Origin: Betaproteobacteria bacterium Ga0077532
GTDB taxonomy: Bacteria; Pseudomonadota; Gammaproteobacteria; Burkholderiales; Ga0077523
Direction of reading: 5' to 3'
DNA: 64,000 bases
NCBI GenBank assembly: GCA_001464895.1
Contig: LNEE01000062.1
Coordinates: 314,333-378,332 of the forward strand
In this document: one piece after another, positions 1 through 8,472 of the stretch
How positions within the stretch are numbered: the first letter of the stretch is position 1
How the letters are laid out: every line of letters begins with the position of its first letter
Translations under genes and position numbers: made by a program
Notes under the pieces: generated by a model
What the model was told of the DNA's origin: nothing
Database searches by the model: none
What the model saw: the letters and a program-made list of their open reading frames with translations, nothing else

Positions 1-175
1 GCTGACCATCGCGCACGTTCACGATCCCGATCCGGCGAACTGCGCCGACGACAACCTGCAGGCCCTTTGCCAGCGCTGCCACCTGCTCCTCGACGCCCCG
101 CTGCACGCTGCCACGCGGCGCGCACGGCGAGCGATTGGCGATCTGTTCGCGTGCGCTACGGAGGACGCCCGATGA
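1..175 (+). CDS. HNH endonuclease-like phage protein, C-terminal part
   Basis: The frame is open from the window edge (first complete codon at 2) to a TGA at 173-175, so only the last 57 residues are present. They contain AHVHDPDP, then DDNLQALCQRCH, then an HA..RRARR stretch. That pattern is typical of the small HNH-type proteins found near gemA in Mu-like prophages: His, then an Asn-Leu pair, then a CxxCH metal or fold site. Such proteins are usually annotated as HNH nucleases, but activity cannot be judged from this fragment. The stop overlaps the next start in an ATGA. Confidence 0.6.
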   Translation, partial: LTIAHVHDPDPANCADDNLQALCQRCHLLLDAPLHAATRRARRAIGDLFACATEDAR

Positions 176-381
176 ACACCGGCTACAACGCCACCGGCCT
201 CTCCCGCGCCACGAAGAACGCCCTCGCCCTGGCCGTGCGCCCGGATGTCGGCGTCCAGTCCCTCGACACGTGGCAGCGCAAGGTTCTCGACAACGCCGGG
301 TTGATCACCGGCCACCGCCTCAACGACGCCGGCCGCGCCGCGTGGGAACGGCTGAGTCGCGGGGAGAAGGTCACGGCATGA
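172..381 (+). CDS. small phage protein of unknown function (69 aa)
   Basis: Starts at an ATG that overlaps the stop of the HNH-like gene (ATGA) and ends in an ATGA overlap with gemA, so it is very likely translated by coupling. The product is small, basic and soluble-looking. It contains a segment (SLDTWQRKVLDNAGLITGHRLNDAGRAA when read in pieces) resembling the tail of a winged-helix fold, in which a helix is followed by 'GLIT..RLND.G'. I do not recognise a named family. A role as an accessory early phage gene follows only from position. Confidence 0.6.
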   Translation: MNTGYNATGLSRATKNALALAVRPDVGVQSLDTWQRKVLDNAGLITGHRLNDAGRAAWERLSRGEKVTA

Positions 382-932
382 AGGGCGCGCCCGCAGCCGA
401 CATCCGCGGCCGCGAGCTGGCCATGATCCACATGGCCAAGGCCGAGCTACGCATGGCCGACGACACCTACCGCGACCTGCTGTGGACCGTCGGCCGCGTG
501 CGCTCCTCCGCGGATCTCGACTGGGTCGGCCGGAAGAAGCTGCTCGAACACCTCCGCGCGTGCGGCTGGAAGCCCCGTCCCGCCGCCAAGGCTCGCCCCA
601 CGCGCCCGATGGCGGACGATGCCCAGTCGAAGAAGATCCGCGCCATGTGGCTCGCCCTGCACGGCGCCGGTGTCGTGCGTGACTCGTCTGAGCGCGCTCT
701 GGCGTCCTACGTGAAGCGGCAGACCCGCATCGAGGCCCTCGACTGGCTCAACATGGACCAGGCCGAGAAGGTGATCGAGGCCCTGAAGAAGTGGGCGAAG
801 CGCGAGGGCCTGCTCGGCGCCGACGGCGTCGTCGAGTCCACACCCGTGAGCCCCGAGGTGCGCCGCGCGGACGCAGAGCGCCTGGCTGCGGGCCGTGCTG
901 AGTTCGCCCGGCTGCTGTCCGAGGTCGGCTGA
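378..932 (+). CDS. gemA: GemA-like phage protein (Mu gp16 family)
   Basis: A 184-residue protein matching the DUF1018/gp16 (GemA) family of Mu-like phages. The N-terminal part has MIHMAKAEL and DDTYRDLLW, followed by the RSSADLDWVGRKKLLEHL region. A basic linker around residues 70-85 leads to a second helical half (KKIRAMWLALH, and ALDWLNMDQAEKVIEALKKW). In Mu, GemA modulates host gene expression and DNA topology; its biochemistry is poorly defined. The ATG at 378 is chosen because it overlaps the upstream stop and begins the conserved region. The stop overlaps the mor start (TGATG). Confidence 0.85.
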   Translation: MKGAPAADIRGRELAMIHMAKAELRMADDTYRDLLWTVGRVRSSADLDWVGRKKLLEHLRACGWKPRPAAKARPTRPMADDAQSKKIRAMWLALHGAGVVRDSSERALASYVKRQTRIEALDWLNMDQAEKVIEALKKWAKREGLLGADGVVESTPVSPEVRRADAERLAAGRAEFARLLSEVG

Positions 933-1375
933 TGGCAAAGATCGTGCGCCCCGCCTACCGAGGCCCCGAGCTGCTGCTCGACCTGGTGGACCACTGCGCC
1001 GCGATCCTGATGGAGGACCTGCAGATCGACGACCCCACGGCCCGCCGCGTCGCCGTGCGTCTGGCCATTGCCCTCGCTGAAGCGTGGGGCGGCCAATTCA
1101 TCTGGTTCCCGCGTCCGCGTCCCCACGACCGCGCCGAAGAGCACGCCCTCAACTGGTTCGAGCTGGAAGCCCGCGACCTCCAGATCGTCCGGGAGCACAA
1201 CGGCCGCAACACCGCCGAGATCTGCGAGCGCTACGGCATCAGCCGCGCGCGCCTCTACGAGATCGTCAGCCGGGTCCGGGTCCAGTCCCGCGCCCAGGTT
1301 GCGCCGACGCGCGCCACCCGTCCCACCCCCGCCGTACCCCCGCCCCGGATCGCGGACCTCTTCGGCTCCGACTAG
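932..1375 (+). CDS. mor: Mor family middle-operon transcription activator
   Basis: A 147-residue protein of the Mor/C family, which in Mu switches phage transcription from early to middle genes. It has the N-terminal dimerisation region (LLLDLVDHCAAILMEDL, about residues 14-30), the 'GGQFIWFP' strand near residues 53-60, and a C-terminal helix-turn-helix at about 93-115 (NTAEICERYGISRARLYEIV). A proline-rich tail follows. The start overlaps the gemA stop. In Mu the target promoter lies just downstream; here a perfect dyad sits 33 bases after the stop. Confidence 0.85.
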   Translation: MAKIVRPAYRGPELLLDLVDHCAAILMEDLQIDDPTARRVAVRLAIALAEAWGGQFIWFPRPRPHDRAEEHALNWFELEARDLQIVREHNGRNTAEICERYGISRARLYEIVSRVRVQSRAQVAPTRATRPTPAVPPPRIADLFGSD

Positions 1376-1407
1376 GTCCGCGCCGCCCTCCGGGGCCTCG
1401 CGCGCCT

Positions 1408-1424
1408 ATTGCAGCCTCTGCAAT
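1408..1424. promoter_or_regulatory. perfect 7-bp dyad after mor, candidate Mor operator
   Basis: ATTGCAG, a 3-base spacer CCT, then CTGCAAT: a perfect inverted repeat 33 bases downstream of the mor stop. Mor-family dimers bind dyad sites in the middle promoter, which lies after mor in Mu. The assignment rests on position and symmetry; I have no family consensus to compare it with. Confidence 0.4.
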
Positions 1425-1440
1425 TCATTTTCCGCGCGCG

Positions 1441-1480
1441 TCCCGTTTTCTCCCGTTCGATCCCGCTCGATCCCGATTTA
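1441..1480 (+). repeat. four TCCCG repeats with exact 10-bp period
   Basis: TCCCG occurs at 1441, 1451, 1461 and 1471, each followed by five variable bases, and a fifth weaker copy (TCGCC) follows at 1481. The helically phased array lies between the Mor dyad and the ATPase fragment, where the right end of a Mu-like element would be. It could be a set of transposase end-binding or regulator sites. It does not look like the 22-bp MuA consensus I know. Confidence 0.5.
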
Positions 1481-1517
1481 TCGCCGTTCTCTCTCTTCAC
1501 TTATCTCATCACCCGTC

Positions 1518-3572
1518 ATGGTGCGCCTCGTCGGCCTGCCGTTCTCCGACACCGAGCATTGGACCTCCGAGGCGCGCGACACGCCGGCAGTCCGGTTGTT
1601 CTGCGACCTCGCGAAGCGTCAGCACGCCGACTTCGACGTCGAGGCGAACGGCCCGGACATCCTCCGGATCTGTCGGGCGGTGGACGGTTATCCGCTCGCG
1701 CTCGTGCTGGCTGCCCGATGGCTGACGACGCTGTCGTGCCGCGACGTGGCCGATCGACTGTGCGAGAGCACCGAGATCCTGAACGAAGCGCCTGTGGTGG
1801 CGGAGAATCCGCGGCACGCAGGCATGGCCTCCGTGTTCGACCAGTCGTGGCGGCTCCTGGCGGCCGACGAACGCGCGGTGTTCAGTGCGCTGTGCGTGTG
1901 CCGCGGTGGGTTCACGGCAGACTCTGCCGTCGCGATCAGTGGCGGCACACTTGCGACCATCGCGAGCCTCACCGCGAAGTCGCTGCTGCAGCGCGTTCGC
2001 GGTCGGCTGGATGTCCATCCGCTGCTGCGCGACTTCGGAGAGAGCAAGCTCCGCGAGTCGCCCATGAACGCAGCCGTGCGCGAAGCGCATGCGCGGCATT
2101 TCTCGGCGCTCCTGCAGACGGGCCACCGGCGGTTCAGGACCCACGCCGACACGACCATCCTGGACGACCTGCGTGCAGAGCAGGGCAACCTCCGGACGGT
2201 GTTCGATCAGCTGATCGACACGCGATCCGTCGAGGCGCTCACCGGATTCGTTTCCGGACTCTGGACCCTTTACCGGATGCAGGGCTGGTTCGACGAGGCT
2301 GCCATCTTCCTGGAGCGTGCACTCGCGCTGCCGGGACTCCCGCCGCCGACCGCTGCGCGCTGGCGGCTCTGGCTGAGCGACGCGTGCTTCCAGCTCGGGC
2401 GCCACGCGGACTGCCGCACCGCAGCGCTCGAGTGCGTGCAGGGTCATGGCGACATCACCGCGGAGGACGGCTCGCCCCGGTGGCACATGCTGCGGGAGCT
2501 CGCGTGCACGCTGATCGGCCACCGATGGCGGTGGGCGGACCTCGATCAGGCAGCGGTGGACAACATCGCCCGCGCCCACAACCGACTGGCGCACGTCTAC
2601 TTCTATGAGGGTGACCGCCCGCGGTTCGTGGCGAGTACGCTGCGGTCCATCAATATCGATCGCGCCGGGAACCTCCCGGCGCACATGGCCTCGGGGGCGC
2701 TCGTACTGAGCTACACGCCCTTCAAGACGCTGGCCGCCCGCTACGCCGCCCGCGCAGCACGGCTCCTGGACCGGAGCGGGATGGCCGAGCGCGCGTGGGC
2801 CCACGAACAGCTATGCCTGTACTGGCTCGCGAACGGCGACTTCGACGCGGCCGCGATGCACGGGCGCGCCGGTGCCGACATCTTCGCGTCCCTGCGGCAG
2901 TACCGGAGCTGGGGCGAGTGCACGGCACTGGTCGGCTACGCCCACCAGTTCTCCGGCCGCCTGCCCGAGGCCCGCGCGGCCATGCAGGTCCTGCACGACG
3001 AAGGTGTGCGCGTCCGCGAAGCCGCCTCCGAACTGTGGGGACTGCTCGCACTTCGCGCGATGGACCTGCGTATCGGGCCTGACGGACCGGTTGGCGACCT
3101 CGACCAGGATCTCGACACCATCGACAAGCTGGCGGCTCAGGTGGTGGACCCGAACACCGGGCTCCTGCGCCATGGCGTACTGGCATGGCGGTTCGCGCGG
3201 GCCGGGCGGAGCGCCGAGGCCGTGGCATCCGTCGACACCTTCTGCCGCGTCTTCGACCGGGCCTCCATGACTTCCATCTACGCGGTCAATGGCTTCATCG
3301 GAAGTGCCATGGCGTTGATGGATCTGAGCCATCGCCAGGCCGTCGAGCCTCGGGCCCTGGCGAGATTGAGCGAACGCCTCTTCGAGCATGCCCGCAGTTT
3401 CGGCCGCGTATTGCCCGGTGCGCGCCCGCAGCTGACGCATCTGCAGGGGCTCTGGTGGATCGCTTCCGGGCGACCCGCGCGCGGCGAGCGCCTGATTGCG
3501 AAGGTCCTGCGGGGCCTGCCGGCGAACGTGGATCGTCGCGGGTTCGTGGCCGGCCTGCAGTTGCCGCGATGA
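1518..3572 (+). pseudogene. NB-ARC/TPR regulatory ATPase, 5'-truncated
   Basis: The open frame gives about 684 residues that begin in the middle of an ATPase domain. RLVGLPFSD and AVRLFCDLAKR are followed by the ICRAVDGYPLAL..AARW motif of NB-ARC-type ATPases (the GLPLA-like box). Next come a winged-helix segment (VFDQSWRLL..DERAVFSAL, HPLLRDF) and long TPR-type helical repeats to the C-terminus. The P-loop, Walker B and any N-terminal BTAD or LuxR-type DNA-binding domain are missing. They should lie upstream, where Mor now sits. The ATG at 1518 has no clear Shine-Dalgarno site. Most likely the gene was split by the Mu-like element; a short expressed TPR protein cannot be excluded. Confidence 0.7.
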
Positions 3573-3624
3573 AAATGTCTCGCCAAATCAGCGCCTAGCC
3601 GGAAGTCGCGGCGAATTCCCCTCG

Positions 3625-3646
3625 AGCTAACGGGCAGCTAACGCCC
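3625..3646 (+). promoter_or_regulatory. direct repeat AGCTAACG with 11-bp period
   Basis: AGCTAACG occurs at 3625 and 3636, with a CGGGC/GCCCG inverted pair around the second copy. It lies 75-95 bases before the PEP-CTERM gene start. The spacing suits a protein binding one face of the helix, so this may be an operator. No regulator is identified. Confidence 0.3.
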
Positions 3647-3720
3647 GGTTCTCCATGCTCCGCGCACGCACTGCCCCGAGGTCTGCTCGGTCCAGGTGCC
3701 CCGAGAACATGGAGACCCCA

Positions 3721-5181
3721 ATGAATATCCATCGACTGTACGGCCGTACCTTCGCGGCGCTCCTGGCCGGAACCCTGGGCGCGGCCATCGCCCCCGAGGC
3801 CCATCCGCTCGAACTGCTGAACGAAACCCTTTCGTTCAACACTGCCCGGCAGAGCATCTGGAGCGACGGGGACGCCTTCGACTTCAGCTACTCGCAGTTC
3901 TTCGGGGCCACCTCGCCGCGCAAGACGAGCGTGTACGACCCGAGAGCTGTGTCGGGCAAGGTCGAGATCAAGGTGCTCCCCGACTTCGACTGGTACGTGA
4001 ACCCCTACTTCTCCCTCACAACAGAAGTCAGGGCGGGCATCGAAGTGGGTGCCAACATCCACGGCGGCTCCATCGACGCGAACCTCGACTACGCAGTCGC
4101 CATCTCGGCACCGGGCACCATCGTCCGGGGCGAGTACTTCAACCTCGATGCAGTCGCGACCGCCCAGCGCAGCAGCGCGTTCGCCACCCGACCGGCGAGC
4201 GCGTCCGCGTGGGTGGACGGCATTCTCGATGTCTACGCGCAGAGCTTCGTGCGCTTCCAGACGGCGCGCGATCTCGGGGACCACGACTACCGACTCACCA
4301 CCACCCTGGCCAACGTCGACGTGCGCAAGGAGATCGTCTCCTTCAATCGGGACGAAAGCGGCCGGCTCCGCATCATCGGTGCGGGTGACGTGGGCGGCGT
4401 AGGGAGTTCGTTCACGCTGCCGGCGGCCGCCCTGAACGGGTCTACCAGCGTCACGGCCGGGGATTGGCGCGTGGCGGCCAATGGCGCGCTCAGCGGCGAC
4501 ACGCTCTCAGGCACCGGTCGGACCACGCTCGTCACGGCGGACATCGACGTGGACCAGTTTCTCCTGAGCGGCTCCGACGTCCTGGGCACGCGGCTGCGGA
4601 GGGACTTCGGCGTCATCGACATCGACTTCGGGTACGAGGTGGTGGATCTGGACGCTGCCCTGTCCGTGGGGCTGGCACAGCGGTTCGAGGTGACCGGGGA
4701 CCTGTTGATGCAGCTCACGTTCAGCGACGTCGTGCGGCTGGAGGGTCTGGGCGAGGCGACAGAATGGTTCGGCCGGATCGACGAACTGCCCGCCATCGCT
4801 GTGCTGGGCGACGAGGTCCGGGTGGACACCCAGTTCCTGGTCGATGCGACCCTCTCGAACCAGACCGGCATCACCTTCGGCGCATCGCTCGACCTCACGG
4901 TACTCGAACTGTTCGCCCGGGCGAGCTACGACGTGTCGTACTTCGGCGCCGACCGTCGCGGTCAGTTCCTCAACGCGCGCTACGGCCCCGTGTACCAGTG
5001 GTCGGCCGATGGCAGCCTGCTGGAGATTCCGGTGTTCGACAGCGAGTTCGAGCTGGGGGGCTTCCAGGCGGTATCCGGAGGGAGCTTCGTGCTCACGGCC
5101 GTGCCAGAACCGCACACCGTGGGCCTGGTCGGTGCGGGCCTCGTCGTGCTCCTTCTGGCCACCCGCCGGCGCAGACACTGA
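3721..5181 (+). CDS. PEP-CTERM sorted surface/exported protein
   Basis: A 486-residue exported protein. The N-terminus has a basic start and a hydrophobic signal segment (FAALLAGTLGAAIA, residues about 10-24). The last 27 residues are a PEP-CTERM sorting signal: VPEP, a hydrophobic helix, then RRRR. Exosortase systems recognise this tag and release the protein to the exopolysaccharide matrix or surface. The body is rich in Asp, Ser, Gly and beta-type alternation, with no enzyme motif I recognise. The ATG at 3721 is preferred over the in-frame ATG at 3712 because GGAG lies 6 bases before it. A hairpin terminator follows. Confidence 0.8.
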   Translation: MNIHRLYGRTFAALLAGTLGAAIAPEAHPLELLNETLSFNTARQSIWSDGDAFDFSYSQFFGATSPRKTSVYDPRAVSGKVEIKVLPDFDWYVNPYFSLTTEVRAGIEVGANIHGGSIDANLDYAVAISAPGTIVRGEYFNLDAVATAQRSSAFATRPASASAWVDGILDVYAQSFVRFQTARDLGDHDYRLTTTLANVDVRKEIVSFNRDESGRLRIIGAGDVGGVGSSFTLPAAALNGSTSVTAGDWRVAANGALSGDTLSGTGRTTLVTADIDVDQFLLSGSDVLGTRLRRDFGVIDIDFGYEVVDLDAALSVGLAQRFEVTGDLLMQLTFSDVVRLEGLGEATEWFGRIDELPAIAVLGDEVRVDTQFLVDATLSNQTGITFGASLDLTVLELFARASYDVSYFGADRRGQFLNARYGPVYQWSADGSLLEIPVFDSEFELGGFQAVSGGSFVLTAVPEPHTVGLVGAGLVVLLLATRRRRH

Positions 5182-5222
5182 CGAACGCGACGGCCGCCGC
5201 TCGGCGGGCGTCGTTCACGGAG

Positions 5223-5253
5223 GCCCGGATTCCGGAAGGATCCGGGCTTCTTG
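5223..5253 (+). terminator. hairpin terminator after PEP-CTERM gene
   Basis: Perfect 8-bp stem GCCCGGAT (5223-5230) with ATCCGGGC (5240-5247), a 9-base loop, then TTCTT. It lies 42 bases after the stop. The T-run is short but the shape is that of an intrinsic terminator. Confidence 0.6.
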
Positions 5254-5421
5254 CATCCTTGCTCCCCGGTGATTGGCCGGAGGACCGGGGTGGCGCGCCG
5301 CCGCATCACTTCACCACGTCCGACGGGACGCTCGCGGATGGGCACAACCGAAGTAGTGATGCGGGCCGGACGGCGCGCCAACAACGGAACCGTGGATGCG
5401 CAGCGGCGAAGGTGGCGCCGC

Positions 5422-5578
5422 GTCGGGCCGAAGCCCGACCCACGGGGGCTGGTGGACAGGTCGGTGCCACTCTGGCGCGAACCACAGGTTCTCGTGGGTC
5501 GGGCGATCGCCCGACGCGGCCGGCAATGACTGCGCGGCTACGAAGTGGGCGCCGGTCGGTCGCAGCCGACCGACGGGG
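5422..5578. repeat. REP-like palindrome cluster (three elements)
   Basis: Three short palindromes lie between the PEP-CTERM gene and rtcB. They are GTCGGGC..GCCCGAC followed by CCACGGGGG (5422-5446), the inverse-orientation GTGGGTCGGGC..GCCCGAC (5494-5515), and GGTCGGTC..GACCGACC-type (5553-5574). The first two have the same core and flank as the array at 15113-15730, so they are one dispersed family. Together with the terminator they account for most of the gene-free stretch 5182-5667; I see nothing coding there. Confidence 0.7.
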
Positions 5579-5667
5579 CTGACGCGCGGCGAGTCGCCCA
5601 CACCCACAGAGAAAAGTTGCCGCCGGGGCTTGCGCAACAGTGCACTCTCCAGCATCAGGAGAAAGGC

Positions 5668-6885
5668 ATGGAAACGAGTTACCTCCAGGAAGACGTCCAC
5701 GGCGGCGTCCCGCTGAAGATGTGGACGCGCGGCGTGCCCGTCGAGGACCAGGCCAGGAATCAGCTGGTCAACGCTGCGAAGTTGCCGATCGTGCATTCGC
5801 ACGTGGCGGCGATGCCCGACGTGCACTTCGGCATCGGGGCGACGGTGGGCTCGGTGATCCCGACGCTGCGGGCGATCATCCCCGCGGCGGTGGGGGTCGA
5901 CATCGGCTGCGGGATGATGGCCGCGAAGACCACGCTGCGGGCGGAGGACCTCCCGGACAATCTCTTCCCGCTGCGGTCGGCCATCGAACGCGCGGTGCCG
6001 CATGGTCGCGCGACCGGTACCCGGGATCCGGGCGCGTGGGGGATGGTGCCCGGCACCGTCGACCGCGCGTGGCAGCAGCTCGCAACGGATTTCGCTGCGC
6101 TGTGCGTCGACTATCCGAAGCTCGCGAAGACCAACCATCGCAACCATCTGGGCACGCTTGGCACCGGCAACCACTTCATCGAGGTGTGTCTCGATGAGGC
6201 GGGTGCCGTGTGGTTCATGCTGCACTCGGGCTCGCGCGGCGTGGGCAACGCGATCGGCCGCATGTTCATCGAACTGGCGAAGCAGGACGCCATGCGGAAC
6301 GACGTGCATCTGCCCGATCGCGATCTCGCGTACTTCTCTGAAGGCGCGAAGCACTTCGACGACTACGTGCGGGCGGTCGACTGGGCGCAGCGCTTCGCGG
6401 CCTTGAACCGCGAGGTGATGATGCGCCGGGTGATCGAGGCCGCCGAGGCGACGCTGCACCGGCGCTTCGAGAGCCACGTGGAAGCGGTGAACTGCCACCA
6501 CAACTACGTGCAGAAGGAGCACCACTTCGGCGAGGACGTCTACGTGACCCGCAAGGGCGCGGTGAGCGCGAAGGCCGGCCAGCTGGGGATCATCCCCGGC
6601 AGCATGGGCGCGCGCAGCTTCATCGTCCGCGGCAAGGGGAACCCGGACAGCTTCCACAGCTGTTCGCACGGTGCCGGCCGCGCCATGAGCCGCGGTGAGG
6701 CCAAGCGCCGCTTCACGCTCGCCGATCACCGTCTCGCGACGGATGGCGTGGAGTGCCGCAAGGACAAGGACGTCATCGACGAGACGCCCGCCGCGTACAA
6801 GGACATCGACGCAGTGATGGCGGCGCAGCACGATCTCGTGGAGATCGTGCACACGCTGAAGCAGGTGGTGTGCGTGAAGGGTTGA
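5668..6885 (+). CDS. rtcB: RtcB family RNA-splicing ligase
   Basis: A 405-residue protein of the RtcB family, which joins RNA 2',3'-cyclic phosphate or 3'-phosphate ends to 5'-OH ends using GTP and Mn2+. Visible motifs are the metal-binding cysteine in VDIGCGM (C81), GTGNHFIE, SGSRGVGN, NCHHNY, PGSMG, and the HGAGR box whose His (about 334) takes up GMP. Length is within the bacterial range. The ATG at 5668 has AGGAGA 5 bases upstream; the frame is open farther upstream only by chance. No rtcA, rtcR or archease gene is adjacent, so the gene stands alone. The next gene is convergent, 16 bases away. Confidence 0.92.
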   Translation: METSYLQEDVHGGVPLKMWTRGVPVEDQARNQLVNAAKLPIVHSHVAAMPDVHFGIGATVGSVIPTLRAIIPAAVGVDIGCGMMAAKTTLRAEDLPDNLFPLRSAIERAVPHGRATGTRDPGAWGMVPGTVDRAWQQLATDFAALCVDYPKLAKTNHRNHLGTLGTGNHFIEVCLDEAGAVWFMLHSGSRGVGNAIGRMFIELAKQDAMRNDVHLPDRDLAYFSEGAKHFDDYVRAVDWAQRFAALNREVMMRRVIEAAEATLHRRFESHVEAVNCHHNYVQKEHHFGEDVYVTRKGAVSAKAGQLGIIPGSMGARSFIVRGKGNPDSFHSCSHGAGRAMSRGEAKRRFTLADHRLATDGVECRKDKDVIDETPAAYKDIDAVMAAQHDLVEIVHTLKQVVCVKG

Positions 6886-6901
6886 GGCGGCGGGTGCCCC
6901 G

Positions 6902-8416
6902 TCAGCGCTGGATGCCCGGCAAGCAGCCCAGCGCGCGCAGCATGGCGAAGCGCTCGTTCGCAAGGCGATCCGCCCGCGCCGTCAGCCGGCGGACTTCCAT
7001 GCCCGATGCGATGAACGACGGCGCCGTGGCGGCGTGGGCGACCCACGCTGCCGGGGTCCCGGCGCCATCGGCCATCGCGGCAATCAGCAGCTGGTCGATG
7101 CCGTCGACGGCCACGCCGCCACCGGTGACGGGGCTCGCGAGGAAGTCGATGTCGTCGGATGCCCGCGCGCGGGCCAACAGCAATGCGTTCAGACCGGCGA
7201 CCCGAGGCGCGCAGCGCGCGATGGTGGCGTCGTCCTGCACGGTCATCACGTGGCCGAATGCCGCCAGGTCGAAGACCGCGCCGGTGAGCGCATCGAAGCC
7301 TATCTCCCGGCAGCCCGGCGTGTCGGCCAGTGCCTCCACCGTGGAAGGCCGATGCGACGCTAGCGCGTCGATCACGGCGCGATGTGCGGGTTCCGCGAGG
7401 CGGACCTCCCCGCGTTCTCCGACGATCTTCGCGGGGATGTCTTCGGGGTGGCTCGTGAGCACGATCCGGGTCTCGCGCCAGTGCGCCCGCAGTGCGTCAT
7501 CGTCGAGCGGGCGCCGCGTCCGGACCCAATAGTCCCGCCGGAACTGGCGGTTCGTCGCGAAATCGCGGGCGGTCTCGCGGAAGTGGGCGTCGGGGATCCC
7601 GCCGATCATCGCCTGCTGCTCGCGGGTCAGCAGGAGGCCGTCGAGCTGATCGCGCAGGTGGGCCGGGCACGCGTGCTCCAGTCCGGCTTCTGCGAAGAGC
7701 GCTGCCACCGCCGAGAAATGGAGCGGATGCCAGTCGCGGTTGAAGAACTCGTGGGCGAGGTAACGGCGATCCGCGCGGCGCATGCGCTCGAAGCGTTCGG
7801 TCACACGCGGGTTGGTGGTGGCGTACAGCGGGTTGGTGTCGAGGAACCGCTGCATGAAGTCGAGCGCCGCGTCGATGCGGTCGACGGTGGTGGCACCTGC
7901 GGGCGCGAGTCGGGCTGCGTGCTGCGTGGCGAGTTCGCGTAGCGGCGCGATGTCGGACCAGCCCGGGAGCGTGTTGCAGCTCGCGTACACCACGCCATCG
8001 GGGGCGAGCCGATCGCGGAGGAAGGCGGCGATCTCCGATCGTGTCTCCGCCGACACCCAGCTCAGCACGCCGTGCAGGCCGATGAAGTCGAAGGCGGGCA
8101 GATCCGGGCGGGCGTGGAACTCGGCGAAGGTGGCGGCGAAGAGGTGGGCGTCGGTGCCCGAGGCGGCGCACAGCGCGCGGGCGGAGTCCACGTGCACGGG
8201 GAGCAGGTCGGTACCCCACCACCGGACTTCCGAGGCGCCGGCGTGCAGCGCCAGCGACACCCCCTGGCCGAAGCCCAGCTCGCAGGCGGTGCGGATGGCG
8301 GGAGGTGCGAGGCCCGCCTGCAGGAAGGCGAGCCGCGCGTGCAGCGGGTTCAGCTCGGGGCAGACCCCGAAGGTGTAGCCGACGTCGTCGACGTAGCCGC
8401 GGAAGCGGTCCTGCAT
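6902..8416 (-). CDS. class I methyltransferase with regulatory domain
   Basis: A 504-residue protein. Residues about 40-170 form a SAM-dependent methyltransferase fold with motif I-like CELGFGQG and a WWGTDLLP acidic turn. The middle part (about 210-290) matches the 'methyltransferase regulatory domain' family, including YLAHEFFNRDWHPLHF. The C-terminal third is an extra domain of the kind found in putative protein lysine methyltransferases. The substrate is unknown. The gene is convergent with rtcB and codirectional with the SDR gene upstream, 56 bases away. Confidence 0.75.
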   Translation of the reverse strand: MQDRFRGYVDDVGYTFGVCPELNPLHARLAFLQAGLAPPAIRTACELGFGQGVSLALHAGASEVRWWGTDLLPVHVDSARALCAASGTDAHLFAATFAEFHARPDLPAFDFIGLHGVLSWVSAETRSEIAAFLRDRLAPDGVVYASCNTLPGWSDIAPLRELATQHAARLAPAGATTVDRIDAALDFMQRFLDTNPLYATTNPRVTERFERMRRADRRYLAHEFFNRDWHPLHFSAVAALFAEAGLEHACPAHLRDQLDGLLLTREQQAMIGGIPDAHFRETARDFATNRQFRRDYWVRTRRPLDDDALRAHWRETRIVLTSHPEDIPAKIVGERGEVRLAEPAHRAVIDALASHRPSTVEALADTPGCREIGFDALTGAVFDLAAFGHVMTVQDDATIARCAPRVAGLNALLLARARASDDIDFLASPVTGGGVAVDGIDQLLIAAMADGAGTPAAWVAHAATAPSFIASGMEVRRLTARADRLANERFAMLRALGCLPGIQR

Positions 8417-8472
8417 GGGAGGGTTCGCAGGCGGTCACTGCGTCCGTGGGACGCGTGACCGCAGCGAGGTCG

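Larger units (their letters stand above)
1..1515 (+). mobile_element. Mu-like transposable prophage, right-hand fragment
   Basis: Four tightly overlapping genes read rightward: an HNH-type protein, a 69-residue protein, GemA and Mor. GemA (Mu gp16) and Mor are hallmarks of Mu-like phages, where they end the early operon. No late genes (lysis, head, tail) follow. Instead an ATPase fragment with host-like features opens about 140 bases after mor. The right boundary is an estimate between 1425 and 1517; I could not define terminal TG/CA ends or a target duplication. The element enters from the left edge. It is either an internally deleted prophage or a reduced Mu-type element. Confidence 0.7.

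Noticed and set aside
1068..1517. In-frame upstream extension of the ATPase fragment
   Set aside because: It reads through mor in another frame and lacks ATPase motifs; openness is by chance.
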